DNA of 64,000 nucleotides from Planoprotostelium fungivorum (taxonomy: Eukaryota; Evosea; Variosea; Cavosteliida; Cavosteliaceae). The stretch is taken from contig MDYQ01000164.1 of assembly GCA_003024175.1 (NCBI GenBank), positions 1-64,000 of the forward strand, read 5' to 3'. Each line of letters starts with the position of its first letter. Position 1 is the first letter of the stretch. The notes under the pieces were generated by a model, which searched no databases, was not told the origin of the DNA, and saw only the letters and a program-made list of their open reading frames with translations. Made by a program: the position numbers and the translations under genes. This document shows, one piece after another, positions 11,235 through 23,378 of the stretch.

Positions 11235-11459
11235 ATGGATGGGACATTGTTCACGCCTGACCCTCGTGAGAGACAGGAGCGAGAGATAGAGAGACAAAAT
11301 ATTGTTCGGTCGAAGATTCTTCCTCTACAAATTAGAATTTTTGGTGCACGCGCATTTCTTATACCCGCCGTCCTAGTCACCATCGGAGCGGTCTTTCATC
11401 TGGTGAACGTGGGACTAGCTGTTTCTTATCGATTTATACCTTCTATATCCAGCTCTTGA
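11235..11459 (+). CDS. Small single-exon membrane protein, unknown
   Basis: This is an uninterrupted 74-codon frame between the coiled-coil gene (ends 11,147) and myosin-I (starts 11,485). The N-terminal half is charged (RERQEREIERQNIVRSK). The C-terminal half has a hydrophobic stretch of about 30 residues (FLIPAVLVTIGAVFHLVNVG), enough for one or two membrane helices. No family is recognised. It may also be part of the 5' untranslated region of the myosin transcript, since only 25 bases separate them. Confidence 0.5.
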   Translation: MDGTLFTPDPRERQEREIERQNIVRSKILPLQIRIFGARAFLIPAVLVTIGAVFHLVNVGLAVSYRFIPSISSS

Positions 11460-11484
11460 AGGTTCATTAGAGACAGACATCCGA

Positions 11485-14400
11485 GATGGTGAGTCCCCTG
11501 TCCCCCCTAGATTCGATAGAAGGATCTGGAGAGATAGAAAGGACGGAAGACTGATTCATGTTTTGTAGTATTCCTCAAAGCATGGTGTCGATGACATGGT
11601 CATGTTAACCAAAGTCAACAACGACGGTATTACTGATAACTTGAAGAAGAGACACGCGGCAGATGTTATCTACGTGAGAACAAGATCCGATACTTTCTTT
11701 CTCTCTTTCTCTTCCTTTCTCATAACTCTTCTCCTCTGTTTCGTCTCATACTAGACAGACATACATTGGCCACGTGCTCATTTCGGTCAACCCTTTCAAA
11801 GAGATCAAGGACCTCTACACAGACCGAACACTCAAGGGTGAGAAAGAGACGGAAAGAAGAGACTGAGAGGAGGAATAGATTACAAAGGGAAATACCGGTA
11901 CGAATTGCCACCTCACGTCTACTCTCTGGCCGACGATATGTATCGTTCCATGTTGAACGACAGAGAGAATCAATGTGTAATTATCAGGTACTCACCTTCT
12001 CATCAATCACATCGAATTCACTTTCGTGTCACATTCCATCATTTCCATCATATGGTGCTCATCCTTTGAACAGTGGTGAGAGTGGTGCTGGAAAGACAGA
12101 GGCCTCCAAGAAGATCGTGAGGGTCTCCTTCTTCGATCTGAAACTGACGAGTAACAGATGCAATTCATCGCCGCCGTCTCTGGTAACTCACCCAGTGTCA
12201 CCCATGTAAAGAATGTCATCATAGAAAGTAACCCTCTCCTCGAAGCCTTTGGTGAGCTCATCTTCCCCTTCTATTCTGCTCTCTTCCTCTTCTCATCTGT
12301 TCGTCTTCTGATGACCTCTCAGGTAATGCCAAGACCCTCCGTAACAACAACTCTTCTCGATTTGTGAGTGGAGAGAGAGAAGAGAGAGACTGAAGGAGAG
12401 CAGGGAAAGTACATGGAGATCCAATTCGATCTGTCGGGAGATCCTCAAGGAGGTCGAGTGAACAACTACTTGTTAGAGAAGGTGAGAAGAGAAGGGTGGA
12501 CCTCACTGACAGACAACAGTCCAGAGTCTGCGGAAGATCACAGAACGAGAGATCCTTCCACATCTTCTACCAGCTCATCGCTGGTGCCGATTCCAGCTTA
12601 CAGAGTGAGTTCGTCTCCATCATCTCTTCGTCTCCTCTTCATCATCAACTCTATCGAGATGGATACTGATTCAGACAGGTGAGTTGGGACTGTCAGGACC
12701 AGACTACTTCAACTACCTGAGCTCCTCTCGATGCTACCAAGTGGATGGTATCGATGACAAGGCCGAGTTCATGGACACTATGGTGAGGAGGGGAAGACAG
12801 ACACGATTCATCGTCACAGAAATCGATGAACACGATGGGTATCGCCAAGGATGCTCAGCACGAGGTCCTCCGACTCTTGGCTGGAATCTTGTACCTGGGT
12901 AACATCGTCTTCGTTCACGGGGGTAAGGGTGACGAGTCAAAGGTCCAAGACCCTCAGGTGAAGGTTCTCCAACTCAAGGCAGGCAGCTGAAGACATCAGG
13001 TCGTGGACATGTTTGCTCACTTGATTCAATCGGACAGCATGTCCTGCACGAAGGCTCTCCTCTTCCGAACCATTCAGACGGGAACTGCCGGTAAATCAGC
13101 CCGTGTGTCCACCTACGATTGCCCCAACAACGTAGAGGCAGTGAGTCTCTCCTCATCTACATCTACATCTCATCTACATCTCTTCTCATCTACATCTACA
13201 TCTCATCTACATCTCTTCTCATCTACATCTCTTCTCATCTACATCTACATCTCACCTCTTCCCATCCGAGGGTGGACTAATGGATGTTCAGGCCGAATAC
13301 TCTCGTGATGCGCTGGCCAAGGCCCTCTACACTCGTCTCTTTGACTGGATCGTCATGCACATCAACTCTGCTCTCGGTGAATCATCCATCTCATCCTACT
13401 CTCTGAAGAAAGATGGACTGAATGATGACAGGATGGATCGAGGGTGAGTTCTTGACACTGGGTATTCTCGATATTTACGGTTTCGAAATCTTTGAGAAGA
13501 ACGGATTCGAGCAGTTCTGCATCAACTATGTCAACGGTGAGACATCATCATCTACATCCACTGAGAGGAACGAACAGAGAGACTGCAGCAGATCTTCATT
13601 CAATTGACCCTGAAGGCCGAGCAAGAGGAGTACGACAGAGAGGGAATCAAATGGGAGCACATCGATTTCTTCAACAACAAGATCTGTTGTGATCTCATCG
13701 AATCGAAGAAGCCCATCGGTATCTTGGTCATGCTCGATGATGTCTGCAACTTCCCCAAGGGCTCAGACGAGAAGTTCCTCCAGAAGTTGTGTGAGTCCTA
13801 CACTGGACACGCTCACTTTTCTGGTGGTATGGGTGCCGGAGAGTTCATCATTAAGCATTACGCCGGAGAGGTGAGTCTTGTTCTCTCCTCTTCTCCTCTC
13901 TTCTTCTCCTCTCTTCTTCTCCTCCTCTTCTTCTCCTCCTCTTCTCCTCCTCTGATGGTGTGATAGGTGGTCTACAACACGGATGGATTCTGTGACAAGA
14001 ACAGAGATCTCCTGGTGAACGATCTGATCGATCTGGCCCATTGCACTCAATCTTGGTTGATCCAAGATCTCTTCCCCGAGGCGAAGACCATCGCTGACAA
14101 GAGGAGACCCACCTCTGCTGGTTTCAAGATCAAGGAGTCCATCAATCAGGTACGTCCATCTACAACCTACCACCTCCCCACGTCCACCACATCATAGGAT
14201 GAATGCATGTGATCGATTTGTTGACGGAGAACAGTTGGTGGCAGCCCTGGAGATCTGTGCCCCTCACTACATTCGATGCATCAAGCCCAACGAGAAGAAA
14301 CAAGCAGGAGGGTTTGACAACGGTATGGTGCACCATCAAGTCAAGTACCTCGGTCTCCTGGAGAACATTCGTGTCAGAAGAGCAGGTTACGCTTTCAGAC

Positions 14401-16458
14401 AGTTCTACGACAAGTTCTTCTACCGCTACCGCGTCTGCTCCTCTCAGACGTGGCCCAATTATTCGGGAAAACCCACTGACCCCGCCGTGGCGGATGGTGA
14501 GGATGAATTCCTTCTCTCTGTGCTGACTCCATCAGCCATTCTGTCTGTCATGAATTTGGAGGCCGGACAGTACCAGAAGGGAAAGACAAAGGTATTCATC
14601 AGAGCACCCGAGACACTCTTTGCCCTCGAGGAGCTGAGAGAGAGGAAGGTGTACAGCTACGCCAACTCCATTCAGAGATTCTTCCTCCAGTTCTCCATGA
14701 ACAACTACTTTTACAACCTACAGATGACCGCCAACTCCAAGGTGAGACCCATCCATCACCATGACCTCAGAGAGATCGAATGGTACTGACGACGGACCAG
14801 GTGCAAGGAAAGAAGGAGAGGAGGAGATTGTCATTGGAGAGACCGTTCAAGGGAGATTACATCAACTACCGCGAGAACTTCCCACTCAAGGCCATGATCG
14901 AGAGGAACGGAAAGGAGAAGATGGGTTTCGCAGATCGAGTGAACAAGTACACGAGAAGTGTGAAGAAGCAGAGGAGACTGATCCTCATCACCGACCAAGC
15001 GGTGTATCTGATCGCCATCGACAAGAACAAGGACAAGGACAAGGTGGCCAGGGCCAAGAAGCCTTGGCTCTACGTGGAGAAGAGGAGACTGACTCACAGC
15101 TCCATTCGAGGCATCAGCTTCTCCACCCTCGGCGATAATTTCTTCGTCCTTCACGTTCCTGGCTCGTACGACTCCGTGTTGGAGTGCCGCAGAAAGACAG
15201 AGATGCTGTCTCTCCTCCTCAAGGTATGAAGTGAAGAGTTGCACAGGATGACGTGGAACAGTACAACAGTGGACTGAACATCGCCTTCTCGGACAACATC
15301 AACTTCTCGGTGAAGGAGAACAAGCAGGGACTCATCGGTTTCGCAAAGGACCCCACGATCGCTCAGGGACAAGCCAAGCCCAAGGGAAAGAGAATCATGG
15401 TCGGTCAGGGTCTCCCCGCATCCACCAGTGAGTTCATCCCTTCCATCATCCATCTCTACATCTCCCATCATCCATTGAATGCCTCTCAGCTCCCAACATC
15501 AAACCACCCGCCGCCGTGCCCGTGACGACCCAGCAGTCGGATCCCTACGGAAGAAACAGAGGAGGAGGTGCTGCAGCCGCAGGAGGTGCCAGAGGCCCCC
15601 AGAGCAACCGCGGAAATCCCTCAGCCCGTGCCGGTGCCGGTGGTGTACCCCGAGGAGGTGCCGCACCCAGAGGTGGAGGTGGAGGTGATCAACGACAGAG
15701 AGGATGTAGACTGACTCTCCACAGCTGCACCCAGACCCGCACCAGGAGGAGCACCCCCACCATCATCTGGTCCTCAGCCTCTCCGATGCGAGGCCCTCTA
15801 TGAGTTTGAGGCGGAGAACCCAGACGAGCTCTCCTTTGGAGTGGGAGCCACCATCGAGGTGAGAAGAGGAGGAGAGAGGGAGACTGAGCCGTGCAGGTGA
15901 TCAAACAAGAGGGAGAATGGTGGATCGGAAGCTACCAAGGCCGAGAGGGAATGTTCCCCGCCACTTACGTCAAGTTGTTACCCCAGTCTGCCCCCTCAGG
16001 TGCGTCCTTCATCTCTCTACCATGTCTAACGTAACGATAGCTGGTGGAGCCCCCAGAGGAGCCCCTCGTGGAGCACCAATGGGAGCACCTGCCGGAGGAG
16101 CACCCAGAGGAGCACCTATGGGAGCACCTCGTGGAGCGCCAATGGGAGCGCCAATGGGAGCACCAGGCGGAGCACCCAGAGGAGCACCCATGGGAGCACC
16201 CCGTGGAGCACCACCAGGAGCCGGTGGAGCCCCCAGAGGAGGTGAGAGAGAAAGAGGAGGAGGAACTGAAGGAGTGAAGGACCGGGAGGACCGATGAGAG
16301 GAGCACCACCAGGAGGAGCGCCACCAGGAAGAGGAGCACCTCCCAGTGCACCGAGAGGAGCGGCACCCCCCACAAGAGGAGGACCTGCGGGAAGAGGAGG
16401 ACCTCCAGGAGGCTTCCCCATGCCCGGAGCAGGACCCAGAGGAGGAAGAGGATATTGA
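11485..16458 (+). CDS. Long-tailed class I myosin (motor-IQ-TH1-SH3, Gly/Pro/Ala tail)
   Basis: This is an actin-based motor that links membrane to the cortex. The initiator ATG (11,485) forms its own exon, followed by [17 protein letters not shown], the standard myosin-I N terminus. Motor landmarks in order are [14 protein letters not shown], the P-loop GESGAGKT, switch [14 protein letters not shown], switch [13 protein letters not shown] and the actin-contact region RCIKPNE. About 16 residues before DALAK the sequence reads RVSTY, putting a phosphorylatable Ser at the TEDS position, as in amoeboid myosin-I controlled by PAK kinases. An IQ-like helix (IQRFFLQF) and a basic TH1 membrane-binding domain (14,800-15,420) follow. 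The SH3 domain ([18 protein letters not shown] ... [10 protein letters not shown]) lies between a Gly/Ala-rich stretch and a long [11 protein letters not shown] repeat tail ending in GRGY at 16,458. The usual order puts the GPA (TH2) region before SH3; here the larger block follows it. Confidence 0.96.
13144..13260 (+). repeat. Intronic microsatellite (TCTACATCTACATCTCA units)
   Basis: This intron of the myosin-I gene consists almost wholly of tandem TCTACA/TCTCA/TCTTCTCA units, close to perfect copies of a roughly 30-base unit. It lies between the exon ending NNVEA and the exon starting [10 protein letters not shown], so it does not touch coding sequence. Its length is likely to vary between strains. 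Confidence 0.85.
16041..16455 (+). repeat. Coding repeat: Gly-Ala-Pro tail of myosin-I
   Basis: Units of GGAGCACCx repeat in frame and encode [11 protein letters not shown]-type blocks after the SH3 domain, interrupted by one short intron near 16,241-16,280. The second part reads [15 protein letters not shown] and ends PRGGRGY. The opposite strand is also open here, which is a composition artefact. Gly/Pro/Ala tails of myosin-I bind F-actin in an ATP-insensitive way in Acanthamoeba and Dictyostelium. Confidence 0.85.
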
Positions 16459-16628
16459 GATCCCACACTGCTCCCTTGTTTCATTAGCCAACATTAGAGA
16501 TCAACATCAATACATCATGCCTGTTTCACTGTCTCGTTCGATTTGTTTCTTTATTGTCCATTTTATTTGTAGACGAAACGGAACTGTCTTGGGACGTCAA
16601 ACGCATCATCACCCATCACACGATCAGC

Positions 16629-17609
16629 ATGACGGTCCCTCTAATCATCCGAGTAGTCGCCTCTCTCTTTCTCAGTTCTTCCATCGCCTATAGAGGTTAT
16701 CGTAAGAGATCACTCAGTCGATACGGCTGCGTCTGTGCCTTCTTCACTGGACTCCTGACCACTCTGTCTGGATATCGAAACTCTGCTATCCTTTTGTCTT
16801 TCTTCTTCTCTTCCTCCACTCTAACGAAATACGGAGCAAAGCACAAGAAGAACTTGGAGGATGAATACAAAGAAGGTGATAGACGATCGTCTCTCGACGA
16901 TGATGTAATTGGAATAGGTGGTCAGAGAGATTCATATCAAGTATTGAGCAACAGCGCCACTGCGACACTATTGTGTCTTGTCTACCTCTATTTCTACGGA
17001 ATGGAAGAGATATCACTCGATTTCCAACAGGACTTTTTTGGCTCCGCCCTCCTCTGTGCCATCTTGGGGTGATCTTCCCTCATTCCATCCGATCATCAAC
17101 TCATACTGAACAGACACTACGCCTGTTGTAACGGTGATACGTGGGCCTCTGAGTTGGGCATTCTGTCTAAATCTGATCCCATCCTCATCACCACCGGAAA
17201 GAGGGTCAAGAAGGGTACGAACGGAGGTGAGCCATCATATAAACAGAAACAACCACGTGAAACGATTCGAGGTATCTCCATGGAAGGAACGGCAGCCAGC
17301 GTGGCAGGAGGACTCTTCATCGGTCTCATCTTCTATCTGTCGTCTCTGATGACCTCCTCACGCTCACCCCTCCTCGTTCTCCTCCTCGGTACCCTCTCAG
17401 GACTGATGGGTTCTCTCATCGATTCCGTTTTGGGAGCAACGTTACAATACTCTGGCTGGAGCGAGGAGAAGAAGAAGGTGGTCAACCAACCAGAGGCAGG
17501 GGCACACAGGATCACGGGGAAGGAAGTCCTCTCCAACAACTCTGTCAACTTTGTGTCGGCAGCCCTGACGGCTCTCTTCACCATTCCCCTCGGTGCTCTG
17601 CTCCTCTGA
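16629..17609 (+). CDS. TMEM19/DUF92 family integral membrane protein
   Basis: Three exons encode a polytopic membrane protein. Landmarks of the DUF92 family are KYGAKHKKNLEDEYKEG after the second helix, CCNGDTWASELGILSK, GTNGG followed by ISMEGTAASVAGG, and GLMGSLIDSVLGATLQYSG with NNSVNF near the end. The family includes human TMEM19 and plant VTE6, a phytyl-phosphate kinase; whether the amoebal protein has that activity cannot be told. I start at the ATG at 16,629 because upstream in-frame sequence lacks an ATG and a possible acceptor lies near 16,572. A short first exon may therefore be missing. It lies directly after myosin-I and converges on hyccin. Confidence 0.88.
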
Positions 17610-17762
17610 ATAAAAGAAGAGAAAGAGTTTCACAGAGAGATATTTTATATGAGATCAAGCGCGAGGTGCAGAATTCCTAACGAGTGTAAGTCCATCGTGC
17701 AAGGAGAGGAGATTGTGAGTGGAATGACGGAGGATCATGCACACCTGATCAGATCGGCAGAT

Positions 17763-19406
17763 TCACCGCGTGGGGTATGAGTCGTAGTCTGAATGTGAAC
17801 CGGTGGTGCACGCGTTGTCCTCTGCTCTCATCAGTTCCACCCTCCTTCTCTTTCTCACCTTGATCGCCTTGATGGTCACCAGAACGGAGGGATGCAACTC
17901 GTACGTTGCCCTCCTCTCCAACAGATCCAGGGCCCACAGTGCGTTCAGCTTCACACCGTGATGGAAGACGCAATAGTGGATTCCCTCAGCGAGAGCCTGC
18001 AGCAGCTCGGCCGACAGAGGTATCCGCTGGTTGCCGAACGTCTGCACCCTCGATGAGTCCAATCGCCACAGTTTGACTCACCGGACGAGGTTGAACTTGG
18101 ATCTGTTGAGAGAGGATGGTGCCCTGGCTGTCCACTGTGACGGTTCGAATGGTGTTCTCTGCCACTCCGTTCATGGAGGACTGGTAGAAGGGGAATCCGG
18201 CCGAAGTCAATCTGTGGGTGTGAGAGGTATCTGAGAATTTCTCTTCACCTGGCCGTCATTTCACAGAATGCCTCCAGGACAAAGTGAGAGTGGATGCCTA
18301 TCCCTTGTACAAACTGTCTCAGGACCTGTCATCTCATCACCATCTGCATCAGTTTGCCTAGGAGGAGAGTGTGAGATACGCACCTCTCTCAAGATTCTCT
18401 CCCTCTCGTGGAATCGGATACCGTGATCACCGATGAGAGGAAGTGGTGGCTCTAACTTGACTCCCTGCTTGTTGTCCTCACCGTTGGATACGTTCAATCC
18501 TCCGTTGCTCTTCGAGCTCATCTGTTAGTCAATCAGTCATCGATACAACACATCGGATGAACGATGAATAAAAGATAGAATAAAACACACGTTGAGGGAA
18601 TTGTCATCGTTGGATGATGCGGTGAGGTGTCTTCTAGAAGCACCCTTTGGTGTGGAACGCATTTCGGGTTGGATGGTGTGATAGATGGAAGAAGAGCTCA
18701 ACGTGGGTGGTTGCCAGGTGAGAGGTTGTCCGCTGTTGGCTCTGACCTGATGTGCGTAGATACCTAACAACACCGATTCGATTCCTGTGCCTCCGTTTAA
18801 TCCTCTGATGACTTTTCGTTTTCCTCCTCTGATGTCTTTCGCAATCAATCGTGTGATGTGGATGATATGGAACAAGGTGAAAACGAATGAGATTGTAGGA
18901 ACGAGAGAAAGAGCGCACCACTCGTGAGGTGAGTCTTCTTGGTGGCGTATAGATTGATGAGGTAGAGCTCTAAGAGGGAGGGGACGAAAGAGAGGACAAA
19001 GTTCTGTAGGTGTCTGTCACCAGTCAAGAACCAGTCGTAGAAAACGTTACAGAGTGGATCGTCCGTCTGAAATGAAGGTCAATCCGCTGCTTGATTATCG
19101 AATGGACGACATGAATGTAATGTCGAAGGGTGCCGCCATCTCTTACCTTATCCGTCAGGGAGAGGTAGGAATTGACTTCCAAGAATAAAGCCGAATCGTT
19201 CCTCCATACTTCTATATTACGATGCTCTGTCTCTGAATTCTCCTTCAAGCCGTTCTTCGTGGAACATCAATACGATCGCTCTCCATTCCAATTGAACTCA
19301 CGATTACACTTTGAGAGAAGGCCATCAATCCGGGCCTCAAACCTGATCGTATAGACGCAGAAAACAGTCGTAGCGACTCCTCAGCCGAGGGAACCGAGGT
19401 CGCCAT
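17763..19406 (-). CDS. Hyccin (FAM126) homologue, PI4KIII-alpha complex subunit
   Basis: In animals, yeast-like and plant systems hyccin stabilises the TTC7-EFR3-PI4KA complex that makes PtdIns4P at the plasma membrane. The N-terminal exons read SAEESLRLFSASIRSG, then LQNFVLSFVPSLLELYL. The next exon has GIESVLLGIYAHQV and LSSSSIYH, which match the hyccin blocks CIEALLLGVYNLEI and LSKPSVYH. The C-terminal exon (ALAEGIHYCVFHHGVKLNAL ... ELHPSVLVTIKAIK) matches the hyccin end MLTGIYFAFYNGEWDLA ... LVANAIKA. The middle exon is low complexity and divergent. The start at 19,406 (MATSV) is chosen over an upstream ATG at 19,433. The C-terminal tail is basic. Confidence 0.82.
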
Positions 19407-19993
19407 ATTGCCAGGCCGATGTTCACCGACCATTAAGTCCTCTCGTTGTAGTTGGACGACATCTCTCTGGAGATATCATATCACAGAAGAGAGAGAGAAA
19501 CTCTCTCAACACTTTCCAGGACAGGGGCAACCAACAGGTGGGGATCTCTTCATCATTCACACATCTGATTCACCTTTACGTGATGATAAACAGTTCTGCT
19601 TCTGCAAAGGCTTTGAAGAAAACTCATACCAAAAAACTTCTGATCATTATCACATCGAACATCTAAGCATGTTTTGAATCTCTGCTTACCAGATTCGTAG
19701 GTTATCCTCTCGGACCTGATCGATCAGGCTATAATGCCTTGTATATAAATCGAACTATGATTAACTGAATGAACAACTTCTCTATTGTTTGAATGCGAAA
19801 CCTGTGGCAAACGTTGATGACATCAGAGAGCATCCGCTTTTGTGCTGGATGAAGGTGTTCCTGTGGAACCAAGTGAGGGAGGCGTTGTGTTGTTCGAGAG
19901 GGTTCCGCTGCCCAATTAATTCAACCCTTGACAGTCTTTCTCTTCGGCAAAAGAAAATCTCCTCTTGGGTGGTAGCAGCACAGACACCGAGGG
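19407..19993. other. Divergent intergenic region, no gene seen
   Basis: About 590 bases separate the hyccin start (-) from the Rab32-like gene (+). I see no family-like reading frame. It probably contains both promoters. Confidence 0.5.
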
Positions 19994-21005
19994 ATGGTGG
20001 GGGCTTCGAAAGAGTGTCAGCTCTGATTTGTGCAGTCAGAATTTGAGGTAGAGAAGACGGAGCACATCTTTAAGATTCTGGTGGTTGGAGACATCGCTAC
20101 CGGAAAGACTTGTCTCATCAAGAGATACGTCCACGGTATATTCACAAATAGTTATAAATCAACAGTGAGTCTGTACTTCAAAATGGATCTTAATCGATCG
20201 CGAGAATGGTTGGCCCATATGCATTCGCACCGATCGCTCAAATGATATTCCAATCCATTGATCTCATATATATCTAAAAACTACACGGATCATATCATCC
20301 TGACTGTGAATATAGATCGGAGTCGAATTCGCACTCAAAGTCATTCAATGGCAGCCAAATGTTGAGGTGCAATTACAGCTGTGGGATATTGCTGGTCAAG
20401 AGAGGTTTACCAGCATGACGCGAGTGAGCATTCACATTATCCATCCGATGATATCAAACGTATGAATTGGTCACCAGGTATTCTATAAAGAGGCTGTTGG
20501 TGCTGTTGTTGTTTTCGATGCCACGAGACCAGGTGACATGATCACCTCCACTTCCATCATTCACACAAAGCAGCCACATTCACCGCCGCAGCCAAATGGA
20601 AAGCAGACATCGATGGGAAATTGGGAGTGGGCCACGAGATCCGAAAGATTCCAATCATTCTATTAGCCAACAAGGTGCTCCTCTCATTCAACAACATTAT
20701 GACACGTTCTCACGGTTCCAGATCGATTTAGACCATCCAGACATGCCAGACAAACAGACGATACAACGATTTTGCGAGGATCATAAATTTGATGGGTGGT
20801 TTGAAACAAGCGCAAAGGAGAACATTGGTGAGATGATGATGATGATGGAGACTGATCAGGAGTAGGAATAGATCAATCAATGAAGTTTCTGGTGTCAGAA
20901 GTGCTGGAGGATGCAGTGACAATGAGTAAGACAGCAATTGCAACAGAAGGGATCCGACTGCGGCAAGAAGAGGAGGTACCTTCGGAGCCCAAGAGATGTT
21001 GTTAA
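19994..21005 (+). CDS. Rab32/38-like small GTPase
   Basis: Exons give a complete Rab: [20 protein letters not shown] (P-loop), FTNSYKST (switch I), [30 protein letters not shown] (switch II), VVFDATRP, the nucleotide motif ILLANK-IDL split by an intron, and ETSAKEN. The Ile in WDIAGQERF instead of the usual WDTAG and the block [12 protein letters not shown] are hallmarks of Rab32/38, which act on lysosome-related organelles, mitochondria and phagosomes. The C terminus is KRCC, a di-cysteine geranylgeranylation signal, with stop at 21,003-21,005. The conserved frame opens at an acceptor near 20,033 without an ATG. The best reading is that ATG at 19,994 is spliced as a one-codon exon, as in myosin-I; this is an inference. 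Confidence 0.92.
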
Positions 21006-22043
21006 TACAAAAACCTTTAGAATCTTTCCTTCACCCTCAGACTTTTATCTAATCATGTTGTTTACCTCTCAGTCAACATCTGCACTGATGACCAACATAT
21101 TTCTCATCATGTCCTCTGTCTACACAACCATAAAAAGTAGATGCGTTCCCAACAGAAGCCTTCTTTGTGGACAGATATGACTTGCTGCAATCAATTGAAT
21201 GAGATGAACAATACATAATGAAGGCAGTTTGTTGTACAAAGCTGCAGTCCTAGATCATAGACCAAAACACCCAAGTTTTCGAGAGAATGCAAGAGTCCTC
21301 CGAGGTGCATGGGAATGTACCGCAATCACACGGATGAGGTGGACCACGCCTCAACGAGGTGTAGATCCACCGGCAAACAACCGTTGGATCTCATTTTCTT
21401 TCGTGGTTGGGACACACAAGAAGAGTCGGCTCCTCTACTCGGCGAGAGGAGGATGATCCAGAATGGGGCTGAGCTCCAGTCTTCGTTAAAGATTAAGAGA
21501 TCTCCCGGTTGATCTGCTGACGCTAGGTGATATGAGGAGGGGGCGGTACGAGACCGAGGGCGCAGGCCTCGAGTCAGGTGAAGGGTGTGTCTAATTATCG
21601 ATGGCTGACGCTGATGTCGCTGCAGGTGCATTTTCCTTTTGATGGTGCGGTGGTCTTCAAGGCTGTCTTCGTTGGCGGTTGAGGTGAGCGTTCCTCTTAG
21701 CCTCCCCGTCTTCGTTGTTGGAGTCATCCTCGTCCCTGTCGGTGAGATCTCTTCTCCTCGCGTGGCCGCTGGGGTCTGTGGCCTTTGGAATAAAGAATTT
21801 CTGCACTCTGTCTCTTTCTTCTTTTCCATGACAGTCGCGAGGTTGTGTCGCTGCGGTCGTTGTTGTCCTGAGAAAATACACTCCATCAGTGGAACACCTC
21901 TCTCAGCCCAGGCTGCCGATCTCAGAGACACAATCGACGGAAGCTGACATACAACAAACAGTCGATTCATGAGAATTCATAGAGAGATAGACGAAAGGGA
22001 GTGCGACTGGCCAAAACGTCTATTTACAATGGTCCTCCACCTC
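21006..22043. other. Region with only unrecognised open frames
   Basis: A minus-strand frame at 21,326-21,970 and an overlapping one at 21,657-21,881 (charged, EERDRVQKFFIPKATDPSGH) are the only sizeable ones. Neither resembles a family I know, and no exon chain is convincing. A lineage-specific gene is possible. Confidence 0.4.
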
Positions 22044-23378
22044 TCACGCCTTCGTCTCCATCTCCTTCAATTTGGCCAGCTCCTCCTGAACCTGCTTCAC
22101 TTGGATCTTCTTCGTGTTCAAGATCACATCCAATTCCTCCACGATCTTCGCCTCTCTCTCCTTGTGGGGAATGGCCTGCTTGATGTTCATGTTCGCCACG
22201 TGAGCTGCAGACATCAATCGATGGCTCATGGCCACATCCTGGTGGACTCCTTCCAGTGGCTTCCAGAACTGTTTCCCTTCAGTTCTCCTCTCCAAGAGAG
22301 AATCTCACCTCTTCTGCAATGCGCAGGGCCTCGCGGTAGCTGCGTACGGCAGCTCGTGGGTCGTTGGAGGCGAGCTGGATGGCACCCAACTTCTGCTTCA
22401 AGTGACAGATCTCAGGGTTGTCTCCTCCACCGGTCTTACGAATGAGAGAGATGGCTCTCATGAGAGTTCTCTTCGCTTCGTCGTGCAGGCCTGTTTGAGT
22501 CAGTCTCAGCGAGTGAATGGATGGTACCTTGTGAGCTGAAGGATTCCGCTTCGATGCGGAGGGCTGACCAGGCCAGTTCGTTGTTGTGAAGGCGCTTGGC
22601 GAGCGTCTTCATCTTGTTCGTGATCTCGTTGATCTGTCGTCATGCATCAGCATCTCCTGCGTGTTTCTCTCTCACCTTCTCGTATTGTTGTAAGAGGGTG
22701 TACGATCTCGATAGCTCGTTCGCTGCCTTAAGAAGATCCGTGGGGTTGAGGGTACTCTTGTTGAACTCGCTGCTCTTCGTCAGACGAGAAAAGGAGAACA
22801 CCTCCTCACCTTTGGAACAGTTGTAGGAAGACAATGGAAGCATCGGTCCACTGTTCATTTTGGATGAGGGACTCACCCAACAGCCACATGGACCTGTCGG
22901 CTCCTTCTTTGTCACCCGCCTGTGATGGTGTGAGGAAGAGATGGGTAGAATGAATCACCTCATTGCACAACTCGATGGATCTCCTGAAGAAGACAGGTCT
23001 TATCTGAGGCGAGTTGGGCATGTGGTCCGCGAGGGACTGGGCCATCTGTTGCAGGGATCAGCTCTGTTGTGATGAATCAATGCATTCTGCTCACCGGTAG
23101 AAAACGTTTGGCTATCTCAGAACGTGACTCGTATTGTTGCTTGAGAAGGTTCTCCATGATTTTCACCAGGTAATTACTGAAATCGTGAGCATCACAGATG
23201 GGAATGACAGTGAAATGTTGAGGACTATGCTAAATATGCTTTCAACTCACGCATCGGCGTTTAGAAGAGGAACCCTGTATATGCCAGAGGTTCTGTTGAG
23301 GAGGGGTGCCTGTTTATCGGTTGAATGGAAACGAATAGAGTTGTTGACTCTCAATGGCTTGAGAGTTCGGAGCAGCAT
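22044..23378 (-). CDS. TPR-repeat protein with probable mitochondrial presequence
   Basis: The start exon begins MLLRTLKPLRVNNSIRFHST, an Arg-rich, acid-free segment with a typical presequence look. Later exons contain helical repeats, including SIELCNEVI, RSMWLLGESLIQNEQWTDAS and an alpha-alpha hairpin (LKQKLGAIQLASNDPRAAVR followed by SYREALRIAEE) that fits a TPR unit. The last exon forms a coiled coil (REAKIVEELDVIL ... EELAKLKEMETKA). No exact family is recognised. TPR proteins usually act as scaffolds, and the presequence points to the mitochondrial matrix or inner membrane. At least six short introns interrupt it. Localisation is an inference from the first 20 residues. Confidence 0.7.

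Noticed and set aside
13144-13260. Regulatory repeat array
   Set aside because: It is an intronic microsatellite of myosin-I with clear donor and acceptor sites around it.
16009-16494. Long minus-strand frame rich in GAPIGAP residues
   Set aside because: It mirrors the GGAGCACC repeats of the myosin-I tail; the plus-strand frame fits a known myosin domain order and splice sites.
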